Shown in pieces: positions 1 to 6,287 of a stretch of DNA of 33,132 nt. Under the pieces are notes generated by a model, which ran no database searches, had not been told where the DNA came from, and saw only the letters and a list, made by a program, of their open reading frames with translations. Where the stretch lies: positions 1 through 33,132 of the forward strand of contig JACRDS010000109.1 in the NCBI GenBank assembly GCA_016212825.1, written 5' to 3'. Origin of the DNA: Elusimicrobiota bacterium (GTDB taxonomy: Bacteria; Elusimicrobiota; Elusimicrobia; UBA1565; UBA9628). Positions within the stretch are counted from its first letter, which is position 1, and every line of letters starts with the position of its first letter. A program made the position numbers and the translations under genes.

Positions 1-1
1 C

Positions 2-130
2 GTGCAGCGGATGCGGTTGGAGTTGGAGGAACTCGTCCTGCCTGAACGACGCTCAGAACGATCTTACCCGCGGCTCGTGAAGATCAAGATGAGCAACTAC
101 GGCCGCAAGACGGAGCATGCCCTTAACTAA
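2..130 (+). mobile_element. C-terminal end of an IS4-type transposase (partial, cut by window edge)
   Basis: An open frame runs in from the window edge and stops with TAA at 128-130, giving 42 residues. Its tail contains RSYPRLVKIKMSNYGRKT, which resembles the basic C-terminus of IS4-family DDE transposases (usually like RSYPR.VKIKMS.Y..KR). The catalytic core would lie left of the window, so whether the element is intact cannot be judged. I see no clear terminal inverted repeat between the stop and the convergent azoreductase gene that ends 12 bases later. Family assignment rests on this short tail only. Confidence 0.6.
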
Positions 131-142
131 CCGGCATTGGCG

Positions 143-790
143 CTAGGCCGCCAGCTGAGGCGCGAAGGCCTCCGCCGCGCGGCGCGCCGCCGCCTTGGCC
201 GACTCCAGGGCCCGGTTGCGGAGCTTCTCGCCTCCGGCGTCCATGGGCTGGGCCAGGACGAAGGTGATGTCCTTGATGCCCACGAAGCCGAAGATGGTGC
301 GCAGGTAGGGCTCCTGGTGGTCGAAGGACGCCATAGGCGTCCCGGGCGGATAGGCTCCCCCTCGGCTGGCCACCACGACCATCTTGCGTCCCGCGGCCAG
401 GCCCTCGACGCCCTTGGCCGTGTAGCGGAACAGGTACTTGGGCTGCACTATGAGGTCTATGTAGTGCTTGAGCGTGTAGGGGATGTTGAAGTTCCACATG
501 GGCGTGCTGAGCAGGTAGCCCTCCGCGGCCAAGAAGCGCCCGATGTGGCGCTCGATCGGCGCCCAGGCCTCGCGGAGCCGGTCCGTGAGCTGGCCGCCGC
601 TGAGCAGGACATACTTGCCCGAAATCATGGGGATGCTCAAGGGCGGCAGAGGCTCCGTGGCGACGTTGAGCTCGTCGACCTCGCAGGCCGGGTTATGGGC
701 GCGGAAGGCCTCCAGGAACGCGGCCGAGACGGCCGAAGTCCGAGATTCGTCGCCCCGGGGTGAAGCGATGATGTGCAGCAACCTCTTCAT
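143..790 (-). CDS. azoR: FMN-dependent NADH:quinone oxidoreductase / azoreductase family protein
   Basis: 215 residues, close to the usual length of AzoR (about 200). The N-terminus MKRLLHIIASPRGDESRTSAVS is the flavodoxin-like FMN phosphate-binding loop of the family (SPR...S.S). LSTPMWNFNIPYTLKHYIDL matches the conserved P-M-W/Y-N-F-x-I-P motif, and VVVASRGGAYPPG resembles the S-R-G-G-x-Y segment. Family members are cytosolic FMN flavoproteins that reduce quinones or azo compounds with NAD(P)H by two-electron transfer; the natural substrate here cannot be told. The ATG at 790 is preceded by a good Shine-Dalgarno (GAGGAGG, 6 nt spacing), so this gene has a normal leader. It is monocistronic, convergent with the IS4 remnant and separated by 135 bp from the WD40 gene. 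Confidence 0.88.
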   Translation of the reverse strand: MKRLLHIIASPRGDESRTSAVSAAFLEAFRAHNPACEVDELNVATEPLPPLSIPMISGKYVLLSGGQLTDRLREAWAPIERHIGRFLAAEGYLLSTPMWNFNIPYTLKHYIDLIVQPKYLFRYTAKGVEGLAAGRKMVVVASRGGAYPPGTPMASFDHQEPYLRTIFGFVGIKDITFVLAQPMDAGGEKLRNRALESAKAAARRAAEAFAPQLAA

Positions 791-925
791 GAGAGCCTCC
801 TCAGAGAGCGGCCCGCAAATAAAGTTTAGCCCGGCCGAATCAACAAATGGTCAACGATGCCGCGGGGCGACCAACGAAAGATAATGGGGCCGGGTCAAAG
901 GCAGGTCAAAAGAACCCGCGTCGCG

Positions 926-1885
926 TCAGCGCGTCTTGGCGCGGTCCTCGGTGAGGGCCGCGCCCACGTCCCAGAGGCGGATGGTGTCGTCGTCGCCGGC
1001 CGAAATCGCGCTCCGACCATCCGGCGAGAAGGCCACGGCGCGGACCCGGTCGGTGTGCCCGGTCCAGACCTTGATCTCGCGGCCCGTGGCGACCTCCCAG
1101 AGGCGCACCGTGTAATCGTAGCTCCCGGAGAGCGCCAAGGAGCCGTCGGGAGAGAAGTCCGCCCAGGCCACGGCCTTGCGGTGGCCCTTCCAGACCGCGG
1201 TGAGGACCCCCGTCCGCGCCTCGTAGAGCCGGAGGTTGCCGTCCATGCCAGCAGTGAGGGCCCGGCTCCCGTCCGGAGAGATGTCCACGTCCAGGACGAT
1301 GCCGGTCGGGCCGGCCAGGACCACGCGGGTCTTGCCCGTGGCCAGGTCGATGATCTCGCAGTCGGACCCCCCCACCAGGGCCCGGGTCCCGTCCGGAGAG
1401 AAGGCCACCGCCTGCACGTAGTTGAAATTCCCGCGCCAATCCGCGGCTTCCCGGCCCGTGGCCACGTCCCAGACCCGGAAATGCCGGTCGCTGCCGCCGG
1501 TGATGAGCTTGGCGCCGCCCGGATAGAACTCGGCGCTGTAGACGAACACCCCGCGTCCGGGCCAGTTCAGCGCCGGCTCGCCCGTGGAGATGTTCCAGGA
1601 GCGGATGGCCGCCTGGTCGCTGGCGGAGAGGACCGTGCGGCCGTCCGCGGAGAAGGCCACGGCCGCGACCGGAGCCTCATGGCCCGAAAAGAGGGCGAGT
1701 TCCTTCCCGGTCGCCGCGTCCCAGAGGCGCACCGTCTTGTCCCGGCCCCCGGAGAGGACCTTCGTCCCGGCCTGGGAGAATGCCACGCTGACCACGTCGT
1801 CCGTATGCCCGTGCCAGACCGGGGGGGCCTTGGGAGCGCCGCAAAGAGAGGCGGCGAGGAAGGCGGCGACCGTCCAGACGCTCAT
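926..1885 (-). CDS. Secreted WD40-repeat beta-propeller protein
   Basis: 319 residues. A short N-terminal hydrophobic segment (about residues 4-16, VAAFLAASLCGA) looks like a signal peptide, possibly lipoprotein-like at Cys15. The rest is seven WD40 repeats of about 41 residues, each with the GH/..V..V.FSPDG...LSG..D..VRLWD..TG pattern; repeat 4 is slightly short (IIDLATG) and repeats 2-5 have weakened WD dipeptides. Seven repeats fit one closed seven-bladed propeller with no other domain, so a scaffold or protein-binding role outside the cytoplasm is the likely reading; partners are unknown. Transcription probably starts in the divergent promoter region shared with the CDP-alcohol phosphotransferase gene; a TATAAT sits 6 nt before the ATG. 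Confidence 0.85.
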   Translation of the reverse strand: MSVWTVAAFLAASLCGAPKAPPVWHGHTDDVVSVAFSQAGTKVLSGGRDKTVRLWDAATGKELALFSGHEAPVAAVAFSADGRTVLSASDQAAIRSWNISTGEPALNWPGRGVFVYSAEFYPGGAKLITGGSDRHFRVWDVATGREAADWRGNFNYVQAVAFSPDGTRALVGGSDCEIIDLATGKTRVVLAGPTGIVLDVDISPDGSRALTAGMDGNLRLYEARTGVLTAVWKGHRKAVAWADFSPDGSLALSGSYDYTVRLWEVATGREIKVWTGHTDRVRAVAFSPDGRSAISAGDDDTIRLWDVGAALTEDRAKTR

Positions 1886-1890
1886 GTCCT

Positions 1891-1931
1891 GATTATATCA
1901 CGGAAGGGCTCCGGAGCAAATTGATATAATC
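1891..1931. promoter_or_regulatory. Divergent promoter region built as an inverted repeat with two TATAAT boxes
   Basis: GATTATATCA (1891-1900) is the exact reverse complement of TGATATAATC (1922-1931). Each arm contains a TATAAT -10 box pointing outward: minus strand at 1897-1892, 6 nt before the WD40 ATG, and plus strand at 1925-1930, 12 nt before the CDP-alcohol phosphotransferase ATG. The centre holds the palindrome GCTCCGGAGC (1908-1917). Minus-strand TTGCTC is a possible weak -35 with a 16 nt spacer; I see no good plus-strand -35. Confidence 0.55.
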
Positions 1932-1942
1932 CCCTTCCCGCG

Positions 1943-3058
1943 ATGATAGAACCCCTTCAAGTCGTGCTCGGCCCGGCCTGGGGAACCCCGCTCGTCGCGT
2001 CGGTCCCCGCGGTCCTGCGCGCGGCCCAGCGCGCCGCCGAGGAACTCTCCCCCCAGGGCATCGTCATTTCCGGAGCCGACGGGGATTTCGCCCGGCTCTG
2101 GGGCCGGCAGATCGCCGGCCTGGGCGCCCAGCGCGTGGAGTGCTCGCCGGAGGGCGGCGCCGCCGCCCGGCTCGCGCCGGGGACCGCGGTCCTGACGCTC
2201 TCGGCGCAGGGACTGCCGCGGGCCGGCGCGCTGGCCAGCTTCCTGAGCCGGGCCCAGGCCACCGGAGGACCGGCGCGCTGGCTGCGCGGCGGGGAGACCC
2301 TCGCCACCTACGAACCCAGCCCCGGCGCCGCAGGCCCGCGCGCGGCCCGGGACCTCGAAGCCGCGCCGGAGGAGTGGCTGGCATTCGTGGAGCCCGGGGC
2401 CGCGGCGCGCGCCGAAGCCGAGCTCTACGCGGGGCTGATCAAGGACACCGACGGGTTCATCGCGCGCTTCGACCGGCGCATCTCCATCCGAATCTCCCGC
2501 CTGCTGCTGCGCACGCCCGCCACGCCCAACGACATCACCACGGCCAGCCTCCTGCTGGGGCTGGCCGGCGCCAGCCTGCTCGCCTTCGGCTCCCATCCCG
2601 TCCAGGTCCTGGGCGCCGGACTGCTCTGGTTCTGCTGCATCCTCGACGGCTGCGACGGCGAGGTCGCCCGACTCAAGCTGCTCTGCAGCGAGTCCGGCGC
2701 GCGCTACGACCTGCAGGCGGACCATATCGCGCACCTGGCCGTCTTCATCGCCGTCCCTCTGGCGGTGCGCACGGCCGACCCCGGGGCTCGGGTCCTGTTG
2801 CCGGGGGTCCTGCTGGTCTCCGGACTGGCCGCGTCCATGTTCTCGGTCTGGTGGCTCATCCTGCGCCGATCCGGAGAAGGACCCGGCCCGCTCGGGCTTT
2901 TCGTGGAGCGCGTGGCCAGCCGCGACTACGTCTACCTCATCCTCGTCCTCACGGTCCTGGGAAAGCTCCACTGGTTCCTGTGGGCGGCCGCCTTCGGCAT
3001 CCACATCTTCAATCTCGTCCTCTGGACGCTGGCCCTGCGCCGTCCCCGAAGGGCGTAA
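1943..3058 (+). CDS. CDP-alcohol phosphatidyltransferase family membrane protein with N-terminal extension
   Basis: 371 residues. The catalytic CDP-OH-P-transferase signature D-x2-D-G-x2-A-R-x8-G-x3-D-x3-D is complete at residues 235-260 (DGCDGEVAR ... G252, D256, D260), followed by several hydrophobic helices to the C-terminus. Such integral membrane enzymes use two divalent metals to displace CMP from a CDP-alcohol onto a second alcohol, making phospholipids or phosphodiesters. The first ~165 residues are soluble and unusual; the junction (KDTDGFIARFDRRISI...TPNDIT) resembles that of bifunctional nucleotidyltransferase/DIPP-synthase-like proteins, but I see no G-x-G-x-R-x-x nucleotidyltransferase loop, so the N-domain may be a degenerate relic. 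Substrate unknown. There is no clear Shine-Dalgarno before the ATG; a TATAAT ends 12 nt upstream. Confidence 0.82.
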   Translation: MIEPLQVVLGPAWGTPLVASVPAVLRAAQRAAEELSPQGIVISGADGDFARLWGRQIAGLGAQRVECSPEGGAAARLAPGTAVLTLSAQGLPRAGALASFLSRAQATGGPARWLRGGETLATYEPSPGAAGPRAARDLEAAPEEWLAFVEPGAAARAEAELYAGLIKDTDGFIARFDRRISIRISRLLLRTPATPNDITTASLLLGLAGASLLAFGSHPVQVLGAGLLWFCCILDGCDGEVARLKLLCSESGARYDLQADHIAHLAVFIAVPLAVRTADPGARVLLPGVLLVSGLAASMFSVWWLILRRSGEGPGPLGLFVERVASRDYVYLILVLTVLGKLHWFLWAAAFGIHIFNLVLWTLALRRPRRA

Positions 3059-3073
3059 CGCCCGCCGGACGTC

Positions 3074-3102
3074 TTGCCATTGTAACATCAGCCCTGTACA
3101 AT
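3074..3102 (+). promoter_or_regulatory. Sigma70-type promoter for the GYF/zinc-ribbon gene
   Basis: TTGCCA (3074-3079), 17 nt spacer, TACAAT (3097-3102). The GTG start is only 8 nt after the -10 box, so the transcript would begin at or about the start codon (leaderless). Confidence 0.7.
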
Positions 3103-3110
3103 CTTTCCCG

Positions 3111-4424
3111 GTGAGGTTCTATTGGTTCGACGGCAAGGCGCCGCAGGGCCCCCTTGAGACAGCGGAGCTGTTGGCCCAGCCCGGGTTCAACGCGGAGACA
3201 GTGGTCTGCCCGGTCGGGGCCGAGCGTCCCGACGACTGGAAGCCGGCGGTGAACTACGAGCCGCTGCGCGACGCGCTCTTCAAGCCCAAGCCCGTCCTCA
3301 TCTCCCCTCCACCGCCGGTCGGCTCGCCCTGCTCCGCCTGCCGCAGCCGGAACCCCGAGGACGCCGTCTTCTGCAGCCATTGCGGCCAAAACCTCAAGGA
3401 AGCGGCGGCGGGAATGAAGCCGCCGCCCGCAGAGGCGCTCCCGCCCGGCCCGGCCATACTGAAGCCGCCCGAAGTCTCGGCCGGACCCCGGCGCGGATCG
3501 CCCCAGGGGACGATGGGCCGTCTGGCGCAGCAGCCGACTCAGTTCAAGGTCCCCCCCATGGCCAAGCCGCCGGAAGCCCGGCCTCCGGCGCCGGCTCCCA
3601 GCCGGCCCGCAGCCGCCGCCCCCGCCTTGAAGGACCGCCCCTTCCTCCTGGCTGCCGGCGCCTTCTCCGCCGCTTTCATCGTGCTGGTCGGGTTCTTCTT
3701 CTGGCGCCGAGCCGCGCCTTCCAAGGTCCCGGCCGTCGTCCCGGATCTCGCTCCCCCGGCAGCCGCCAAGCTGGGGACGCAGGAAGGGACGCCCGCGGCG
3801 GCCGCGGCCCAGCCGATCATGACGCCTCCGGCGGCGCCCAAAGCCGCCCCCGCGCCCGCCGCGGCCAAGCCTCGGTCCCCGGCCCGCAAGCCGCGCCAGC
3901 CCCAGGAGGCGCCCGCTCCTCCGGCCGAGAAGGCCCCGGAGCCCAGCGATGCTGAACTCGGGAAGCTCCTCCGGGACAAGGCCGAACCGGCTCAGCCAGC
4001 CGCCGGGAAGGCCGCCGAGGAGTACGTCCTGCCCGGCATACCGAAGAAGGTCCGCAAGGTCTCCGACGCACAGCCGCCCGCCCCTGAGCCCGCCGGACCG
4101 GACAGCGTCCTGGTCGAGCGGGCCAAGGAGCAGTTCAACTTCTGCCACCAGCTCATGCGCGCGGGGAACTTCGGGGATTTCTTCGACACCTGCCTCTGCG
4201 CGGACGCGCGCAACGCGGTCCCCTACAAGGGCCGCAAGCGGGTCTTCATCGAGAAGTCCTCCCAGGACCCGGCCAGCGAGATCGGTTCCACGGCCGAGAT
4301 CAGCGCCGTGAACGTATCGGGAGAGACCGCGGAGATCACCGCGCGATGGGCCAAGGCCGAAGGGAACGTCGAAGGCGTCGAGAAATGGGCCGTCGAGGAC
4401 GGGCTCTGGTGCCGCAGGAAGTAG
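3111..4424 (+). CDS. GYF-like / zinc-ribbon / single-pass membrane protein of unknown function
   Basis: 437 residues with a GTG start. Order of parts: residues 1-55 resemble the GYF_2/DUF4339 module (FYWFDGKAPQGP ... DDWKPA); a zinc ribbon with CSAC at 74-77 and CSHC at 88-91; a Pro/Ala-rich linker; one membrane helix at about 178-197 (FLLAAGAFSAAFIVLVGFFFW); a long Pro/Ala/Lys linker; and a folded C-terminal domain from about 340 that includes FDTCLCADARNAVP and a beta-rich end. With this topology the GYF-like and zinc-ribbon domains would lie in the cytoplasm and the C-terminal domain outside. It may link intracellular protein or nucleic acid recognition to an envelope domain, but no function can be assigned. 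The promoter overlaps the start region, and no Shine-Dalgarno is present. Confidence 0.75.
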   Translation: MRFYWFDGKAPQGPLETAELLAQPGFNAETVVCPVGAERPDDWKPAVNYEPLRDALFKPKPVLISPPPPVGSPCSACRSRNPEDAVFCSHCGQNLKEAAAGMKPPPAEALPPGPAILKPPEVSAGPRRGSPQGTMGRLAQQPTQFKVPPMAKPPEARPPAPAPSRPAAAAPALKDRPFLLAAGAFSAAFIVLVGFFFWRRAAPSKVPAVVPDLAPPAAAKLGTQEGTPAAAAAQPIMTPPAAPKAAPAPAAAKPRSPARKPRQPQEAPAPPAEKAPEPSDAELGKLLRDKAEPAQPAAGKAAEEYVLPGIPKKVRKVSDAQPPAPEPAGPDSVLVERAKEQFNFCHQLMRAGNFGDFFDTCLCADARNAVPYKGRKRVFIEKSSQDPASEIGSTAEISAVNVSGETAEITARWAKAEGNVEGVEKWAVEDGLWCRRK

Positions 4425-4437
4425 CCCCCGATAGGAA

Positions 4438-4466
4438 AGCCAAATCCCCTATTCGGGGATTTGGCT
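4438..4466. terminator. Bidirectional hairpin between convergent genes
   Basis: AGCCAAATCCCC (4438-4449), loop TATTC, GGGGATTTGGCT (4455-4466): 12 perfect base pairs between the ends of the GYF/zinc-ribbon gene and the coiled-coil gene. On the minus strand a short TTTCC follows; the plus strand lacks a T tract. A second GC hairpin, GGCGGC-ATC-GCCGCC, follows at 4473-4487. A shared terminator is likely from position, though the T tracts are weak. Confidence 0.6.
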
Positions 4467-4530
4467 CAATCCGGCGGCATCGCCGCCCGGAGTCTCACTT
4501 AGGGAACCCGCAGGATCCCTCAATCTCAGT

Positions 4531-5283
4531 TTAACCCCGGTTCCGGCTTTTGTCAAGGGCTGCTCCCGAAGAGAGCAGCCTTGCGACGGTCTCGTCGGAA
4601 GGCGTCACCATCCCGGCGCCGAGGTCCACGGCGAAACCGTAGAGCGGTTCAGATTCCGGAAGACCTCGCGGAGTGAAGGACACGTCGCAGCGCAGGTCCT
4701 CATCGCATTCGATGTCCCAGGGAGATGGTCCCAGCGCCTCCTCCTGGGAGCCGATGAGGTCGAACATGTTCTGGTCCGTGCCGGGCAGCCGGTATTCGTA
4801 GACCAGTCCCAGGGCCTCGCTCTCCGGCCCCGCGGCCACGGCCGGCTCGGGCGGTAAGACAGGCGCTTCCTGGGCCGCGACGGATGGGAGGGACTCCTTC
4901 GCATGGCTGGTCCAGCCGTAGCCGATGCCGCCGGCGACGATCAGGACGTAAGGCAGGCACTGCAGGAGACCCTTCCCCGGCTCGCGGTCCGGGACGGACT
5001 GGGGCGCGGGCGGCGGGACCGTCGCGGCGGCGGAGGCCGCGGCGACGCCCACTCCGAGATCCTGGAGGCGGCGGGACATGTCCTCCAGCCTGGCCCGGAG
5101 GGCCGCGGCCTGGGCCTGAAGCTCGAGCGCGCCGCGGCAGACCTCGCGGACGCTGCGGTCCTGCGCCTGGAGCCGCTGGCGGCATCCCTCGACGCGGCCG
5201 CACAGGTCCTGCATGCGCTGCTGCAGACGGCTCGGCGCCGCGGTCCATTCCGGCGACAGGACGACCTGGGCTGGGCTTTCCAT
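4531..5283 (-). CDS. Coiled-coil single-pass membrane protein of unknown function
   Basis: 250 residues not recognised as a known family. Residues 15-78 are helical with heptad-like Leu/Val spacing (LQQRMQDLCGRVEGCRQRL ... LRARLEDMSRRLQDL), a probable coiled coil. A Pro/Ala linker leads to one membrane helix at about 107-124 (LLQCLPYVLIVAGGIGYGW). The C-terminal ~115 residues are acidic and contain two Cys (ECDEDLRCDV) that could form a disulfide outside the cytoplasm. The gene is monocistronic and convergent with the GYF/zinc-ribbon gene. A TATACT box lies 12 nt upstream of the ATG within an inverted repeat, and no Shine-Dalgarno is visible. Confidence 0.65.
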   Translation of the reverse strand: MESPAQVVLSPEWTAAPSRLQQRMQDLCGRVEGCRQRLQAQDRSVREVCRGALELQAQAAALRARLEDMSRRLQDLGVGVAAASAAATVPPPAPQSVPDREPGKGLLQCLPYVLIVAGGIGYGWTSHAKESLPSVAAQEAPVLPPEPAVAAGPESEALGLVYEYRLPGTDQNMFDLIGSQEEALGPSPWDIECDEDLRCDVSFTPRGLPESEPLYGFAVDLGAGMVTPSDETVARLLSSGAALDKSRNRG

Positions 5284-5311
5284 GGCCTGCGGCCCAGTAT
5301 AACCGCAGGCC
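5284..5311 (-). promoter_or_regulatory. Inverted repeat enclosing the -10 box of the coiled-coil gene
   Basis: GGCCTGCGG (5284-5292) and CCGCAGGCC (5303-5311) are exact reverse complements. The 10 nt between them hold the minus-strand TATACT (5301-5296). The repeat directly abuts the start codon at 5283. It could be an operator or an RNA hairpin; the -35 is not clear. Confidence 0.45.
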
Positions 5312-5345
5312 GTTAAAGAATTATGGCGGCGCCGTTACGCGCTCT

Positions 5346-6230
5346 TTACAGCCGCTTGAGGGCCGCGATGCGCGAAGGCAGCGGCGGATGCGTGGAGAGC
5401 AGGGCGAAGAAGCCGCCGGAGCCTCCGGAGATCTTGAGCGTGGCCAGGGACTGGTGCTCCTTCTCCACGGCCTGGCGGTTGTCCCAGAGCCGCTCCAGGG
5501 CCGCGATCATCTTCTCCCTGCCGGCCAGGCGCGCGCTGCCCGCGTCGGCCGCGTATTCGCGCCGCCGGGAGAAGAAGGCCACGACCACCATGCCGAGTAT
5601 GCTCAGCATGATGTCCAGGGCGATGACCACCAGCATGTTGACCATGCGCCGGTTCTCTTCCTTGACCTGCAGGCTGACGAAGAAGCCGATGACCCGGGCC
5701 AGGAACATGACGAAGGCGTTGACGATGCCCTGGATGAGGGTCATGGTCACCATGTCGCCGTTGGCGACGTGCGAGATCTCGTGGGCCAGGACGCCCTCGA
5801 GCTCGCCGCGGTCCATGGCGGAGAGGATGCCGGTGGACACCGCGACCAGGGCGCGGCTCCTGGTGGGGCCGGTGGCGAAGGCGTTGACCTCGGGGCTCTC
5901 GTAGATGCCGACCTCGGGCATGGCGGGCAGGCCGGCGGCCTGCGCCAGGCGGTGGACCATCGCGACCAGCTCGGCGGCGTCGCCGCGGGCCTCGGTCGGC
6001 GCGATGACCCGGACCCCCATCATCCACTTGGCCATGACCCGGGAGAGGGCCAGGGAGATGAAGGCCCCGCCCATGCCCCAGACCAGGCAGAACATCATCA
6101 GGGCCCGATAGTCGATGCCGTAATGGGTCAGGTAGGGCCGCACGCCCAGGATGTTGAGCGTGATGGACAGCGTCGCCAGGATGAGGACGTTGACGGCCAC
6201 GAACAGGAATATCCGTTTCGCCCAAGCCAT
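5346..6230 (-). CDS. htpX: HtpX-family M48 membrane zinc metalloprotease
   Basis: 294 residues, the usual HtpX length. Two N-terminal membrane helices (about 5-25 and 35-60) are followed by the zinc motif HEISH (in LEGVLAHEISHVANGD), two further hydrophobic segments (IGFFVSLQV, MLVVIALDIMLSILGMVVVAFF), and RRREYAADAGSARL, whose Glu is the third zinc ligand. STHPPLPSRIAAL near the C-terminus is also typical. HtpX degrades misfolded or damaged membrane proteins at the inner membrane, with the active site facing the cytoplasm. The ATG at 6230 follows AGGAGG with a 10 nt spacer. TAAAAT (6270-6265) could be the -10. Neighbouring genes do not suggest an operon. Confidence 0.93.
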   Translation of the reverse strand: MAWAKRIFLFVAVNVLILATLSITLNILGVRPYLTHYGIDYRALMMFCLVWGMGGAFISLALSRVMAKWMMGVRVIAPTEARGDAAELVAMVHRLAQAAGLPAMPEVGIYESPEVNAFATGPTRSRALVAVSTGILSAMDRGELEGVLAHEISHVANGDMVTMTLIQGIVNAFVMFLARVIGFFVSLQVKEENRRMVNMLVVIALDIMLSILGMVVVAFFSRRREYAADAGSARLAGREKMIAALERLWDNRQAVEKEHQSLATLKISGGSGGFFALLSTHPPLPSRIAALKRL

Positions 6231-6287
6231 GATGGATGCGCCTCCTAGTATCGCGTCTACTGTGATTTTATCAAATCCGCCGCGGGG

